NCBI GenBank assembly: GCA_944452925.2
Contig: OX101808.2
Span: 35,423,285-35,487,284, forward strand
DNA from: Chrysolina oricalcia
Taxonomy: Eukaryota; Arthropoda; Insecta; Coleoptera; Chrysomelidae
Direction: 5' to 3'
DNA: 64,000 bases
Shown: piece after piece, positions 33,569-42,946 of the stretch
How the letters are laid out: the number at the start of each line of letters is the position of its first letter
Position numbering within the stretch: the stretch's first letter is position 1
The notes under the pieces: model-generated
Seen by the model: only the letters and a program-made list of their open reading frames with translations
Databases searched by the model: none
What the model was told of the DNA's origin: nothing
Translations under genes and position numbers: made by a program

Positions 33569-33793
33569 TGTAATAGCTATTTGCCAATTAAATGGTATAT
33601 TCAAACTTTACAACTTTATTCAAAGTAATTGACAAATATGTTTTCAACTTGACTTGTTATACATAATAATTTTCAACGGTTTTTGTAATATAGGATAAAA
33701 AATAATATAATGAGGGTTGAGACAAAATAAAGGAATTCAAAGAAAATAAACTGTCTTCCAACTGTCTTGGCATTCTTCAAACCGTCTTCAACA
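33569..33793 (-). repeat. 5' LTR of BEL copy A
   Basis: Begins TGTAATAGCTATTTGCC at 33569 and ends TTCAACA at 33793 (plus-strand view). It should carry the promoter of the element. Comparison with the 3' LTR gives roughly 4 percent divergence. Confidence 0.95.
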
Positions 33794-34190
33794 TGGCAGA
33801 TGTTGAAGAGATGACACTTGAGTCTCTTCAAATTTCACTCTATGGTTATCGTTGTTGAGAGTATGTTCTGCGACAGCGGATTTCTGTGTGTGCCCTAACC
33901 GACAGCAAGCCTTGTGCTCTTTTCCTTGTTTTAACGGAGCGTTTCGTGGTTCCGATATAACCGCTGCCACAGGAACATGGAATGCGATAAACCCCAGAAG
34001 AGCATAGTACCTCTCGTTTGTCCTTCGCTGATCTAAAGTGGTCTTTCAGTTTTTTGAAGGTTTATAAACGGTTTTAATCTCATATTTTCGTAGAATACAG
34101 CCAATACGATCTGTAACTCTCGGAACATATGGTAAGAATGCATTTCTTTTTTCGGTGTTGGTTTGACTACTACTTGGTATACTGTGGACA
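33794..34190 (-). pseudogene. Penelope-like element, linker and GIY-YIG endonuclease part
   Basis: Minus-strand reading gives NTEKRNAFLPYVPRVTDRIG near 34120, TVYKPSKN, then the endonuclease start GVYRIPCSCGSGYIGTTKR (near 33960-34010) with the GIY-like and YIG signatures. A one-base frameshift follows, then KEHKACCRLGHTQKSAVAEH, with the conserved R/KEH and AEH blocks, up to the BEL LTR. This is the known C-terminal domain of Penelope-like retroelements, which combine an RT with GIY-YIG. The RT itself is absent; DNA beyond about 34190 belongs to another LINE. Decayed and split. Confidence 0.9.
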
Positions 34191-35640
34191 AATATGTCGC
34201 AAGTTCATAGGTTGGTGATCCAATGGTGTTGACTGAAGCGAGTCTCCAAGAGTAGGTATAACGAAAGTATTTCTTTTCCGTATGTTCGAGTTACTTTGAA
34301 GTTTAAAAGTGGTATATCTCAAGTGGAGGTAATCTGGCATTTTATTAAGTATAATCGTATGTATATTCACGAGCAGATGAAGTTTCAAAATTTTCTCAAG
34401 TTTCAACTAACCTGATTCCTCGAACTTGGCAGATATATGATCACACTTACGAATACCATACAATTGTTTTGAATTTTTTTGTAGACGTTTCACATCATCT
34501 TGTATTAAAACCCTCAGGCACACGTTCCAATTTTCGGGACACTCGCGGGGTGGATTGAACCCCATTTACTTACACTCAAAAAATACACATTCTTTGTTTT
34601 TTGAAAGAAAATTTGCATTTACTTTATTAAATTTATCTATATTCTTTGATTATACCAATTTTCATACAAAAATTAAGCACAGATAGTTTGATTTCGTTTT
34701 ATTTAAAATTCATTGATATTTTCGATAGTAACATGTCGGTATCATCATTTTATTGAATATTTGAAAGAAACTCTTGCTGTATGATAGTTGAGTGGTTATT
34801 TTTGACAGAATACATTATTTCAAACATGAAATAACAAAAAAATAATCCTTTCATTTATCATTATTTCTTAGTAATTTCGTATAGTCTTTCTTCTTCTCGC
34901 GTGAAATCATCTATTTTGCGCCAAAACCAATCCCAACAGTACTCGAAAACACTGTATAAGATGTCACGGGTATGAATAACTGCTAAACAGTTATACGTAA
35001 ATTAAATAATAAAATATTTGGAAAAAAACTCTACCAAAAAGTTTTTAAACGTAGTCACACGCGTGGGGTCTATTGCACCCGAGACAAAGAACTAATGCGT
35101 CCACGCAGTGACACAAGAGCGTAAATACTGATTGTCCTTGATCATTCGAAGGGTGGAGTGCTGACTGAAAGGTATACAGAGTTTGACAATCGGAAAAATT
35201 TTATTCCGCGTTCTATCAACAAAAAAAAAAAATAGCGCCTGGGTGGAATCCACCCCAGCGCGTGTGCTTGAGGGTTAAAGCAAATCCATAAATAAATAAC
35301 ATCACAGTATGAAAGTTTTGATAGTATGAGGATTTCACAGAATTTCAGGTTCTGTTGGGATGACATAATTTCCCTACTCTGATACAGCTGACGTAAGGTA
35401 TTACAGGAACTTTGACAGAGTGAGTTAATATATTTGTAGAATCTAGGGTCAGAATCGAGCCACAAACCCAAATTTTCACACTCTGTAACTATTCGTAGAA
35501 TATCATGATCCAACATGATTTGAATGATCCCTTCCATTTCTAGCTGTTTGTGTTCAGGACCCAAGAGAATTCACTCATTCTAAAGGCTTCTCAACTTTTT
35601 CAATTTCATGCAACTTTTCTTTCAATCTCTCTGGTTTAAA
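34190..35640 (-). pseudogene. LINE reverse transcriptase C-terminal fragment, split by a TTAA element
   Basis: Before the insertion, the minus frame 35564-35275 reads IVTECENLGLWLDSD, a Q-rich LRQLYQSREIM block and LSKLSYCDVIY, typical of the RT thumb and following region. After it, about 34500-34190 continues with DVKRLQ, LYGIRKCDHISAKFEES, LKLHLLVNIHTIILNKMPDYL and NIRKRNTFVIP. The two parts fit end to end, so the TTAA element (34511-35274) is a later insertion. Frameshifts and loss of 5' and 3' ends make it inactive. Confidence 0.9.
34511..35274. mobile_element. piggyBac-type non-autonomous element (TTAA target)
   Basis: Terminal inverted repeats are CCCTCAGGCACACG (34511) and the complement of CCCTCAAGCACACG (to 35274). 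Subterminal inverted repeats GGGGTGGATT follow on each side. TTAA abuts the right end (35275-35278) and lies two bases outside the left end (34505-34508). A CCC start, short repeats and a TTAA target are the piggyBac signature. The interior is AT-rich without transposase. It cuts a LINE RT frame, which independently fixes its borders. Confidence 0.8.
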
Positions 35641-36640
35641 AACAGGTTTGTTTTTGCCGGTTGAATGGTTGGAAAAGCATCTGAATTCAGAACAATTTCG
35701 AATTGTTCTAAAATAGGATCTCATCTAATATTTCCGATTCTGTGACACAGTTTGGTCTGGTAACCGTTCCTAGCTTTACCCGAATATTAGAGAATATCTT
35801 CTCGAAACTTCTGTCACTGAAAATCCAACAATTGAAAAATCCATCAACTCATCAATGCTAATGGTTAGCATGGCCAAGCCCCATTTTATCAAGTTTGTAA
35901 ACGGTTCGGAACATAATTGCTATTCCTCCGGGCCCGGGAGAAATTCATAATGAGAGTATCGCGAGTAGCGTAAAAGCTTGTTACTCTGTTAGATTGAATG
36001 TAAGAGAGCCGATGTGGTCCCTGTGGCGCTTTTACAAAGTCTGGTACGTATGATTACCGGGACATATGTTAGATGTTGGCATGCGATCTTATGAAACTAA
36101 TATTAGTGCGATCACTACTCGCCATCATTTACTCTAGTTTGTAGTTATTTAGAGGTTGAAAGCGATTGTAATCAGCCAGTAAAATATTACTTGATCACAG
36201 CATATACCGGGTGTTAACGTATTCTTCAGATAAGCCATGGTTTTCAGAGTTCCAAGGGTACAAGATTAAATTTTGGCAGGGGTATTGGATTCAAGAATTA
36301 AAAAATTTCCCAATGTTTCATCCTCCTGCACCACTCCGGTTCCACCGGAAACGACTCCATCAATATTAGAGTAAAGTTGCCTAATGTGGAATACCATTTT
36401 ATTTTTACTGATCAAAAAATTGAGACTTAATCACCGATTAACTTTCTAGTTTTATCTTTTTCCATTGTGTTCAATCATACACTTTCAAATAAAATCCCAA
36501 CGATAAATGAGACAGACATATGCGATTTTTACATGCGAAAAGAAGATATGTTGATATTTTTCAGCGGCTCTAAACTTTTAGACTTAACGGCTTTGTTTTG
36601 ATTAATGGATGACAGTTCTGTATATTTGACAGTTTGAAGT
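35640..36640. other. Unassigned DNA including a GC-richer island
   Basis: About 35900-36180 is non-repetitive and GC-richer (CTCCGGGCCCGGGAG near 35926, CGCGAGTAGCG near 35961) with no frame: another candidate conserved non-coding segment. The rest is AT-rich. An ACCGGGTGTTAACG motif near 36206 resembles a MITE end, but no partner was found. Confidence 0.3.
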
Positions 36641-37430
36641 TTGAAAAACAAAATGAAGGTTCGTCTAATAATAATATACAGGAAACAGTAGCAAGAGCAC
36701 TGGGAGTAAGTTTGAGATTTGTGCAGAAAATTGTGTACGAGAAAAAGAATAATATAATCCCCAAAATTTCCAAAAAATGTAAAAGAAAAAAACCAAAGAC
36801 TGAAGATTTGAGAGATGGTATCGAAATGGAAGTATTTATGATTTATATAAATTGACAAACCAGTTTTGAAGGATGCTCTGAAAAAGCGAGGTGTTTTAGA
36901 AATTGGACTTACTGCGTTGTCAGAATTGATTAAAAACTTGGGTTTTCGCTTTAAAAAAGATTGTAACCGAAGATATTTATGTGAAATACCTCAAATTGTA
37001 AGTCAACGTGTTCAGATTTTGAAAAAATATACAGAAAATTACAATTGAAAATTAAGACAAATTGTGTTTTTAGACGAAACGTGGATATTTTCGAATGGGA
37101 GTGGGTCCAAATCGTGGCAGGATGAGTCCGTGAAGAGTGTTAAAAGAAAAAGAGGATGCGGTCCGGGAAAACGGTATATTATATTACATGCCGGTTCTTC
37201 AAAAGGCTTCGTTCCAGAAGCAAGCTTGATTTTTTCTTCAAAGTCAAAAAGTTTGGATTATCATGATAACATGAATTGTGACATGTTCGAAAAGTGGCTT
37301 AGAGAACAGTTGATACCAAATTTAGAAGAACCGTCTCTAATTATTTTGGATAATGCCTCTTATCATTCAAGAATATTAAATAAACAGCCTAATTCTTCTT
37401 GGAGAAAAAGTGACATTTATGAGTGGTTGT
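36634..37430 (+). pseudogene. IS630/Tc1-related DDE transposase remnant
   Basis: Plus-strand blocks: a helix-turn-helix (IQETVARALGVSLRFVQKIV, 36680-36740), a middle segment with LGFRFKKDCNRRYLCE (36940-36985), the first catalytic block VFLDETWIFSNG (37060-37100), GCGPGKRYIILHAGS, and the second catalytic block LIILDNASYHS (37340-37370). It then stops matching after RKSDIYEWL, before the third acidic residue. Breaks are a frameshift near 36855 and an in-frame stop at 37046-37048 just before the DET block. The N-termini of such transposases are usually longer. The C-terminus is replaced by unrelated DNA. Confidence 0.85.
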
Positions 37431-37762
37431 CTGATGAACTCCTGGACATTCCTTATGAGGTCTCCCTGTGGGATGATATCTTCTGCACTGCAGTGAATGA
37501 AGATATCCATCCTCATGCGGCTCAGATCGAGAAGTATTGAGAGCCGGTCGGTTGGCCCCATCATCATCATCTTTCCGTGAGTATTGCCATAGGTGTACTC
37601 CCAGGAGAATTGGTGATGGCCCTTAACCAATTTCTTCGAAAATTCTCGCACTTGGTTTTTCATTAAAAAAGTTACAATGAACTCCAAATAACGTTCTTCA
37701 TTCAATCGATCATGTAGAACAAAAATGGTCCTATAAAATTGTTTTCTATTATACCAGCTCAA
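37376..37762 (-). other. Unidentified 128-codon open frame
   Basis: This minus-strand frame stays open for 387 bases across the point where the transposase remnant ends. The part from 37430 to 37762 has balanced composition (for example LDLSRMRMDIFIHCSAED and FSKKLVKGHHQFSWEY). I recognise no domain. It might be a piece of a transposable element protein or a host exon. The first 50 bases overlap the transposase on the other strand. Confidence 0.35.
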
Positions 37763-37764
37763 AT

Positions 37765-38640
37765 ATTCAGGATCAATTCACGTTATAGTCCGAGAGCTGG
37801 TGAACAATTTAGGATAGGTTATTGAGGCACAACAGAAAATTTTGTAATTGTCCTTGAAGGCCCCCTATATAAGACAGTCGATGTTTGGCTGAAGGGTAGC
37901 GGCACCCTAGCTTTTTTTCAATTGGAAATTACTAAAAAAATTGTTTTTGAGACATTTTGAAATTTGTATGTCCTTAAGTTAGATATTTTAGGAATTAAAA
38001 AATCAAAAAGCCAGATCAATCAGTCGGGTCTAAATGTTAACCCGACTGTTGAAAATGGTTTTTTATACAAATAAAAAAAAATTCTTGAGGCACTTTGTGA
38101 TTTTTGGAGAGTAATATAGGTACTTAAAGACAAAAAGCCAGATTAATTTGATGAATTTTTTTACCTGCCACATCTGCCACATCGATCATCATCGAGAAAG
38201 TCCGGGAAAACAGCATTATGCATTGCTTGAGGTGCGAGAGAGAGAGCATATATCGGCTGTATCTCTCTTAAGGTTATTGCGACGCGATTGGCTCTCGCAA
38301 GACCACGTAATCTACAGTGAGAAGAAATGGACTGTAGTTAAGCGAAAAGACTGATCTTAAAGCGATGGCACGAGATCACTTACTTGGAGTTCGAAGCGAT
38401 GACTTCGACTGGCAGTATCCATCAGATTCCATAAACAGTGTATAAATCCAGGAACTCTACACAATACTTCGGACATAAGGAAGACCACAAATAGACACTT
38501 TGGTAATAAATGCGTGAAAAAACTGAAATTTTTTCTAATGAAAACTTGTTCTTATTATAGGTGTATGAAATGGCGAAAGATTGATGTACGAAATACATTT
38601 TTCATTATACCTATCTGAAAACACTATATTTACATGCTTA
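37765..38640. other. Unassigned DNA with an approximate direct repeat
   Basis: Two related segments of about 90 bases (around 37935-38025 and 38085-38150) share a TTTGAGACATTTTG-like start and an AAAAAGCCAGATNAAT end. The 38155-38480 part is less AT-rich, with a GAGAGAGAG run near 38238; no gene is recognised. Confidence 0.4.
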
Positions 38641-40245
38641 TTTAGCATACTGGAAAAGGGTTTTTCCGTGCACTGGTGCCTATTAACGTGTTAAAATTAA
38701 ATAATACTTCCAGACAACGTAACAATATAATAATAACAAATATCATCAGGATGTCGGGGCGTGGCGCAGTGGTTAAAGCGTTCGACTTTGGATCGAAAGG
38801 TCCGGAGTTCGAGCCCCAGTTGCGGCTGGGATTTTTTAATTTAATATGACCGATTAAATTATTCAAATCTCGTGGCTGGACTGGGGTGAGTCCTGTACGA
38901 TTCACTGTTGCGTTCCAATTAACAGTGCTGCTCCTAAGGTGGCGTATGGAGTTAGTAACAAGGCCTATCCAGAACACGTGGCTAATGACCATAGCAGTCG
39001 ATGCCAAGACACCAAAGACAAAAAAATATCAGTCAGGTCATTTTCGGAAATTGAGGTAGAGAAAGAACTAAAAAAACTAAAACCAAAACTCACCTGTGGA
39101 GACGACCAAATTCCAAGTTTTTGGCTAAAGATTGTGCTTGTATATTCGCTAAACCACTTACAACAGTTTTCAATTTAGCATTAACAACCAATTACTTCCC
39201 AGACATATGGAAAGTATCAAAAGTCAATCCAATATTCAAGTCAGGTAAAGTAAATATATTTTGAATTACAGACCAATAACTCTTCTGTCAAACTTTGCAA
39301 AGGCTTTTGGAACATGTATGTATAATATAATATCTCCTAATGTGAGAAACTTCATTACCACAAATCAACATGGTTTTGTCAGCAAAAGATCGACAATAAC
39401 AAATTTGATGTGTTTCACTCAAACAATATACAAGTTTCGAAAACGGTATACAAGTCGACACTATTTATACAGACTTCTCAAAGGCCTTTGACAAAATTAA
39501 TCACAAATTATTACGGAACAAGCTGGATGTATTCGGTCTAGACGAGCCACTCTTGTCATTTTTTGATTCCGATCTCACAGACCAAAAATTATTTGTTGAA
39601 CATCGAGCCTGTAGCGGTGCACCCCAGGGAAGTGTATTAAGCCCACTCCTTTTTTCCATATTCATAAATGATGTATGCGAAGAATTTTCGAGCTCTATAA
39701 CGTTTTTCGCAGACGACCTGAAATTATTCCCACCCATTTCTTCATTGGATGACTGCCTAGTACTTCAGAATGATATTGACTCCTTATACAATTGGTGCAA
39801 AGTTAATAAGCTACCTCTGAACATACAGAAATGTAAATACATGACCTTCAGTCTAAAAGCAAATATTACTCTTTATCTTTACCAAATAAACAATCATATT
39901 CTGACTCAATGTTCAGAAACCAAATATTTGGGTATCTGATGGTTCGACCCTAAGCTGAACTTATCCGTACATATAAATAAAATCACTCTACAAGCCGAAA
40001 GAATGCTAGGATTGATATTTCGCACCAGCAATGATTTTCAAAATATTTATTGCTTCACTAAACTCTTCAACTCATTTGTAAGATCAAGACTGGATCGCTA
40101 ATATGGGCTCCAATACTTAACGTGCAAATTCAAGCAGTCGAATCGTACCAAAGATTATTCATGAAATACATGATCTTCAAATTAGACGGTGTTTACTTAC
40201 CCCCAGCAATCGCAAATTGTTTGAATATTTCCTTACCAACATGGT
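38640..40245 (+). pseudogene. LINE reverse transcriptase (Jockey/CR1 group), degenerate
   Basis: Plus-strand RT blocks appear in order: FSEIEVEKELKKLKPKLTCG with DDQIPSFWLK (39040-39130), NYRPITLLSNFAKAF (39262-39305), NQHGFVSKRSTITNL, a TDFSKAFDKINHKLL block (39470-39510), GAPQGSVLSPLLFSIFIND (39620-39680), FFADDLKLF with the catalytic FADD (39705-39730), LPLNIQKCKYMTF, and ETKYLGI (39920), after which a stop and further frameshifts lead to the end near 40245. A SINE interrupts it at 38751-39023. Most RT motifs are present, but at least four frame breaks make it non-functional. Confidence 0.9.
38751..39023 (+). mobile_element. tRNA-derived SINE
   Basis: The head (38756-38830) resembles a tRNA. 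It has an A box TGGCGCAGTGGTT at 38762, an anticodon-like stem-loop TTCGA-CTTTGGA-TCGAA (loop triplet TTG), and a B box GAGTTCGAGCC at 38805, as for RNA polymerase III. The acceptor stem does not pair, so it is not a functional tRNA gene. A non-tRNA body of about 190 bases and a short A-run follow. Flanks AAATATCATCAGG (38738-38750) and AAATATCAGTCAGG (39024-39037) are a target duplication with a one-base difference. Its host site is a LINE. Confidence 0.85.
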
Positions 40246-40380
40246 AAATAACGCTTGGTTTGTGGCAATTTCTGGATATTTTTGTACCATAATTATTTCA
40301 ATTAATAATTAATGTTTTTGTTTCTTCATCATTCAAAATAAATATTTCTTAACAATTTGTGGTTTACAGGTAGAATTATT
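40246..40380. other. Short spacer, nothing recognised
   Basis: AT-rich sequence between the LINE and an inverted-repeat element. Confidence 0.4.
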
Positions 40381-41014
40381 AGAGAGTTGAAGTGATTACA
40401 GTACGTGAACCTTCACGTAGACGTTAACGTACGAAATATAACGTTTACGGGTTGTTATGAAATTGAGTTGAAGTTGAACGTATGTCAACCGTCAACCCTA
40501 ACATGTTAATTTGTCTTTATTTTGCTTTTATGCTGTTTTCTCTGAACAACTGGATTATAGTTCATCTTTCTTTGCGGATCTTAATAGGGATTTTGACCAT
40601 ATACCTCCCTTGCCAAATGCAAATCAAATTCTTCCTGAATTGGCTTATCGAAATGTTCATTGTTTCAAATGAAGCGAAATATCGAACAAGATCATCAAAA
40701 ATACATTAAAGAAATGATGATTGATGTAAAATTGTAAATAATGCTTTGTCACTTTTTGATGTTATGGCACAGATTAGAACTTAATCTGTGGTTATGGCTT
40801 TAAAGTCAAAATTCGCTCATTCGCAGCTTATCGGTGTGATTCGTATATTTTTCGGTTAATGTGCGTTGATTTTAGAGGTATCCGTGTAAGAACGTTAGGT
40901 TACGTATGCCCGTAAACCTATTTTTATCGTTAACGTGAATAGCTGACGAATGCGCATGCGTAGATGTCAATTTGCACGTTAACGTTTACGTTCATAGCAG
41001 CACTTCAACTCTCT
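40381..41014. mobile_element. DNA element with long imperfect terminal inverted repeats
   Basis: The outermost AGAGAGTTGAAGTG (40381) is exactly complementary to CACTTCAACTCTCT (41001-41014). The inverted similarity continues inwards for about 100 bases, with GTTAACGT and AACGTTTACG motifs in each arm. The interior frame 40482-40709 has no recognisable transposase motif. No clear target duplication is visible, so the superfamily is left open. Confidence 0.7.
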
Positions 41015-41446
41015 TGAAAAATATCGTTCATTACTCGTCCATAAATGCTTTTTCTGTGCTTGTTCGACTTCCCGTGTTCGGCTACGCCTCCCACGGAAAC
41101 ATGTCGTGCACGCACGGAAGAAGCCTATTTTCTGAACTCGTAATGAAATATACTATTGCGACACTGACCCGTTCAGTTCCATTAAGGTACCCATTGAATT
41201 AATTTGCTAATCGTAACATGGCCACCAGCGGGGGTCTGCTAGTGAACATAAGAGGGAAAACATCGAGTTCTTCTTGGGGGTAAGTTGAATCTTACTAGAG
41301 ATAGAATTTAGAGTTAATTATGTTGTTGATCCATTTATGTAAAAAAGTTAACACTTCGAGAGTTCGTCTACTCTCTAACGATAGTATTTTGAATTAATTT
41401 CTCATTGGTGTATAAGTACAGTTTTATAGTCAGTTCGTTTGTTGTA
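41015..41446. other. Unassigned DNA with a GC-rich hairpin
   Basis: A short stem around 41071-41100 (CCCGTG, GGC, loop, GCC, CACGG) resembles the centres of the palindromic elements elsewhere in the window. Nothing else is recognised. Confidence 0.35.
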
Positions 41447-41690
41447 TTACTTAAAGTAAATGAATCTCAGAAATTTGTTTCGTATTTTTTCCAACTGACC
41501 CAATTCAGTGAGGTATTCAGCAAACCATAATTGTTTACCAAACTCTAATTTGGGTGGATTTATAATGTAGCAAAGAATTTCAAGAGATTTAATGTTTGTG
41601 AAGCACATTGTAGATTGCCTGATTATGGATCGCAGCAAACGGTTTGCAGATCTCAGTATACTTGTAGTGTATGTATAAATGAAATAATAA
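41447..41690 (-). pseudogene. LINE reverse transcriptase fragment
   Basis: Minus-strand reading gives LRSIIRQSTMCFTNIK, LEFGKQLWFAEYL and ELGQLEKIRNKFLRF, the post-thumb block of CR1/Jockey-type RTs (usual form LEY-S--W before a KIE/QNKFL block). It is a short relic opposed to the next LINE. Confidence 0.75.
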
Positions 41691-41699
41691 AAAATAGAT

Positions 41700-42946
41700 A
41701 TTAAAGTTTCAAAAAAATGTATAATGAAAAAGTCAAACAAACCAAAAAAACATAAAATGACAACAGAATAATTCATGCTAGAAACATTTCGAAAGAATCT
41801 TGGAAAATCATTGGGGAGATGAGAGGAAACAATCACAAAATAATTAAATTCCCAATGAAATTATCTTTAATAATGGACATACCATACATAGTATTGATGA
41901 TATTGTTAATGCTTTTAGTGAACATTTTATGAATATTGATTGTGCCAGTCCAAACTATTTAAATTTGAAGCTCACGGATTACAAGGCAAAAACATTATTT
42001 CTATATCCCACAACACCTGAGGAAATAGTAACATTGATTCAGAAAACATCTTCCAAACCTGCAGCAGGTGTTGATGAGATCGGAGGTCGAATTTTACAAG
42101 CAGTTTCAGAGATTGTGAACATACAGCTATCCTACCTTATAAACATATCATTCATTGAAGGACAATACCCAAACAGTATAAAAATATCAAAGTCAATATA
42201 TAAGAATAAAGGACCTAGAAATGAAATTGCGAACTATAGAAATATATGTTTGCAGAGTCAGTTTTCAAGTTATTTGAAACATGCTTCAATGCAAGGGCAG
42301 TACATTTTTTAGAAACATTTAATCTCATTTCTTCTAACCAACATGGCTTCAGAAAGAAAAAGTCAACAACATCGGCGAAAAGTGAGCTATCCTCATTTAT
42401 ATATGATTCACTGAACAAAAAGACATCACCGATAACTATATTTTTTGATACCATTGATCACACCCTCTTACTTGAAAAACTTTATAGATTAGGAATACGA
42501 AGTAATGCTAACAGGTGGATTGAATCATATCTAAATGAGAGAAAACAAATAGTAGTAATCAATCATTTCAAATCGGAAGAAGCTCATGTGAGAATTGGAG
42601 TGCCTCAGGGATTCATTTCCCGTACTCTTTATATTATTCATGAATGACATAGAGGAAACCTGTAAGACTCCAAATCTTGTAGTAACATACGCAGATGACA
42701 CAAATTTTTGTGTCACTGGAAAATCTCAGGACTCTGTCTCCAAAGCTAATTCGAGTGCAGAAGAATTTCATCAGTATTGTCTGAGCAACGGCCTTATAAT
42801 CAACAACAAAACTGTCTTCATGTCTTTCTTAACAAAAAACTCATGCCAAAATTATAATAATTCAGTGAGACTGAATGGACACTCAATAGAAGAAGTTAAT
42901 TCTACTAAATTCTTGGGAATAACTCTTGATAACAAAATGATATGGT
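41700..42946 (+). pseudogene. LINE reverse transcriptase, truncated by the gypsy junction
   Basis: Plus-strand blocks: ARNISKESWKIIGEMRG (41780-41830), IDDIVNAFSEHFMNID (41890-41940), SSKPAAGVDEIGGRIL (42050-42100), the IYKNKGPRNEIANYRNICL block, ISSNQHGFRKKKSTT (42330-42375), FFDTIDHTLLLEKL, GVPQGFISRTL (42596-42630), VVTYADDTNFCVTG with the catalytic YADD (42680-42720), LSNGLIINNKT, and STKFLGITLDNKMIW, where it stops at the gypsy boundary. Several frameshifts and an altered GVPQG-LGP block make it dead. Confidence 0.9.

Larger units (their letters stand above)
27527..33793 (-). mobile_element. BEL/Pao LTR retrotransposon, copy A (older, degenerate)
   Basis: Two 225-base LTRs (TG...CA ends) flank a minus-strand gag-pol. 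The LTRs differ at about 10 positions by my count. Flanking pentanucleotides AGGCA (27522-27526) and TGGCA (33794-33798) fit a 5-base target duplication with one change. The element shares nearly all of its internal sequence with copy B (51347-57486) in the same orientation. It inserted into a Penelope-like element. Frameshifts, small deletions and a gag duplication make it non-autonomous. Confidence 0.97.

Noticed and set aside
38756..38830. Functional tRNA-Gln gene
   Set aside because: A and B boxes and an anticodon arm are present, but the acceptor stem does not pair and the unit continues into a SINE body with a target duplication.
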